From Deltaproteobacteria bacterium (GTDB lineage Bacteria; Desulfobacterota; Binatia; UBA9968), in the NCBI GenBank assembly GCA_016844625.1, contig JAERMN010000354.1:1-6412 (forward strand): DNA of 6,412 nucleotides, read 5' to 3'. Under the pieces are notes generated by a model, which saw only the letters and a list, made by a program, of their open reading frames with translations, was not told where the DNA came from and made no database searches. A program made the position numbers and the translations under genes. Of the stretch, positions 5,711 through 6,412 are shown piece after piece. The stretch's first letter is position 1; each line of letters starts with the position of its first letter.

Positions 5711-6412
5711 ATGAGCGGTTGTTTGGCGGGTATTCGGGTTCTGGAATTGGGTAATTTTATTTCCGGGCCATACGGCGCGATGTTGCTGGCGGACATGGGC
5801 GCGGAAGTTATTAAAGTAGAAAATCCCAAGGGCGGCGATCCGTTTCGCGGTTGGGACTTCGGCGGCGATCAGCCGAACTTTTGGGCTTACAATCGCGGCA
5901 AGAAAAGCGTGACGCTCAACTTGCAGACGCCGGAGGGGAAAGAGATTTTCTACGGCATGGTCAAAGCAGCCGACGTGGTAATGGATAACTACCGGCCCGG
6001 CGTGACCAAGAAACTCGGCATCGATTTCGAGTCGCTCAAGCAGATCAACGAGCGAATTGTTTGCTGCTCGATCACCGGCACCGGCCCGACCGGTCCTTAC
6101 GTCAAACGACCAGCCTACGACACCGTGGGTCAGGGCATGGGCGGCATGATGAGCGTCTTGATGGACCCGCAAAATCCCAAGCCGGTTGGCCCGGCGTATG
6201 CGGATTGCTTGAGCGGCATGTTTTCGGCGCTGGGGGTTTTGGGCGCGCTGATGGCGCGCAATCAGACCGGCAAAGGCCAGCAGATTGACGCGACGATGGT
6301 GGGTTCGATTCTGGCGTTCTTGAATGCGCCCGCGACCGAGACTCTGGCGCATGGTCGCATCCCCGGTCCTTACACGCGGCCGCGCCAGTCGCAGACCTAC
6401 GCGTTTGCCTGC
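5711..6412 (+). CDS. CaiB/BaiF (family III) CoA-transferase, N-terminal 234 residues (cut by window edge)
   Basis: An open frame from ATG 5711 to the right edge with no stop. AAGGAG (5697-5702) lies 8 bases before the ATG. Family marks are clear: LAGIRVLELGNFISGPYGAMLLADMGAEVIKVE (5-37), GGDPFRGW (41-48), NRGKKSVTLNLQTPEGKE (61-78), DNYRPGVTKKLGIDFESL (92-109), CSITGTGPTGPYVKRPAYDTVGQGMGGMMS (119-148), AYADCLSG (162-169) with Asp165 as the expected catalytic residue, and GKGQQIDATMVGSIL (187-201). It would move CoA between acids through an aspartyl thioester, in the cytoplasm. About 170 C-terminal residues should lie beyond the window. It is a paralogue of the CoA-transferase at 2743-3924 but clearly diverged from it, on the other strand, so a recent duplication is unlikely. 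It faces away from the MmgE/PrpD gene and may share its control region. Substrates are unknown. Confidence 0.95.
   Translation, partial: MSGCLAGIRVLELGNFISGPYGAMLLADMGAEVIKVENPKGGDPFRGWDFGGDQPNFWAYNRGKKSVTLNLQTPEGKEIFYGMVKAADVVMDNYRPGVTKKLGIDFESLKQINERIVCCSITGTGPTGPYVKRPAYDTVGQGMGGMMSVLMDPQNPKPVGPAYADCLSGMFSALGVLGALMARNQTGKGQQIDATMVGSILAFLNAPATETLAHGRIPGPYTRPRQSQTYAFAC

Noticed and set aside
5678..6352. Open frame of 224 codons on the minus strand
   Set aside because: Antisense to the second CoA-transferase, whose family motifs are unmistakable on the plus strand; the antisense product matches no family I recognise.

Overview
The window looks like a piece of an environmental bacterial chromosome that is moderately GC-rich and devoted to catabolism. 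It carries genes for acyl-CoA metabolism. Gene content and the style of the intergenic repeats resemble uncultured lineages formerly placed near Deltaproteobacteria (Binatota/Tectomicrobia-like metagenome bins). This is a low-confidence impression; no marker gene fixes the taxonomy.

Layout: most genes lie on the minus strand and read from right to left. They are a MmgE/PrpD-family protein (5609-4245), a family III CoA-transferase (3924-2743), a broken acyl-CoA dehydrogenase (2657-1562), an intact but atypical acyl-CoA dehydrogenase (1437-328), and the N-terminal part of a periplasmic ABC-transporter substrate-binding protein (237 to the left edge). A second family III CoA-transferase starts at 5711 on the plus strand, divergent from the MmgE/PrpD gene, and runs off the right edge. 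No RNA gene, CRISPR array, transposase or phage gene was seen.

How the genes may work together (inference): an imported organic acid could be activated to its CoA thioester by a CaiB/BaiF CoA-transferase and desaturated by acyl-CoA dehydrogenase(s). The MmgE/PrpD enzyme could act on a (de)carboxylated or hydroxylated acid, and the binding protein could supply the substrate. The substrate cannot be read from the sequence. The adjacent acyl-CoA dehydrogenase genes might have formed a two-subunit enzyme, but one has lost its central FAD-contacting segment through a deletion of roughly 130 bp with a frame change.

The most unusual signal is between the genes. Four separate spacers hold degenerate tandem units of 7 or 9 bp, each spacer with its own unrelated consensus, and three of the four are folded into long inverted repeats. 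The 320-bp spacer between the MmgE/PrpD gene and the CoA-transferase holds two more repeat-like elements: a 98-bp element with 10-bp inverted ends and a 58-bp cloverleaf-like element. None ends in a clear U-tract, so they are not standard intrinsic terminators.
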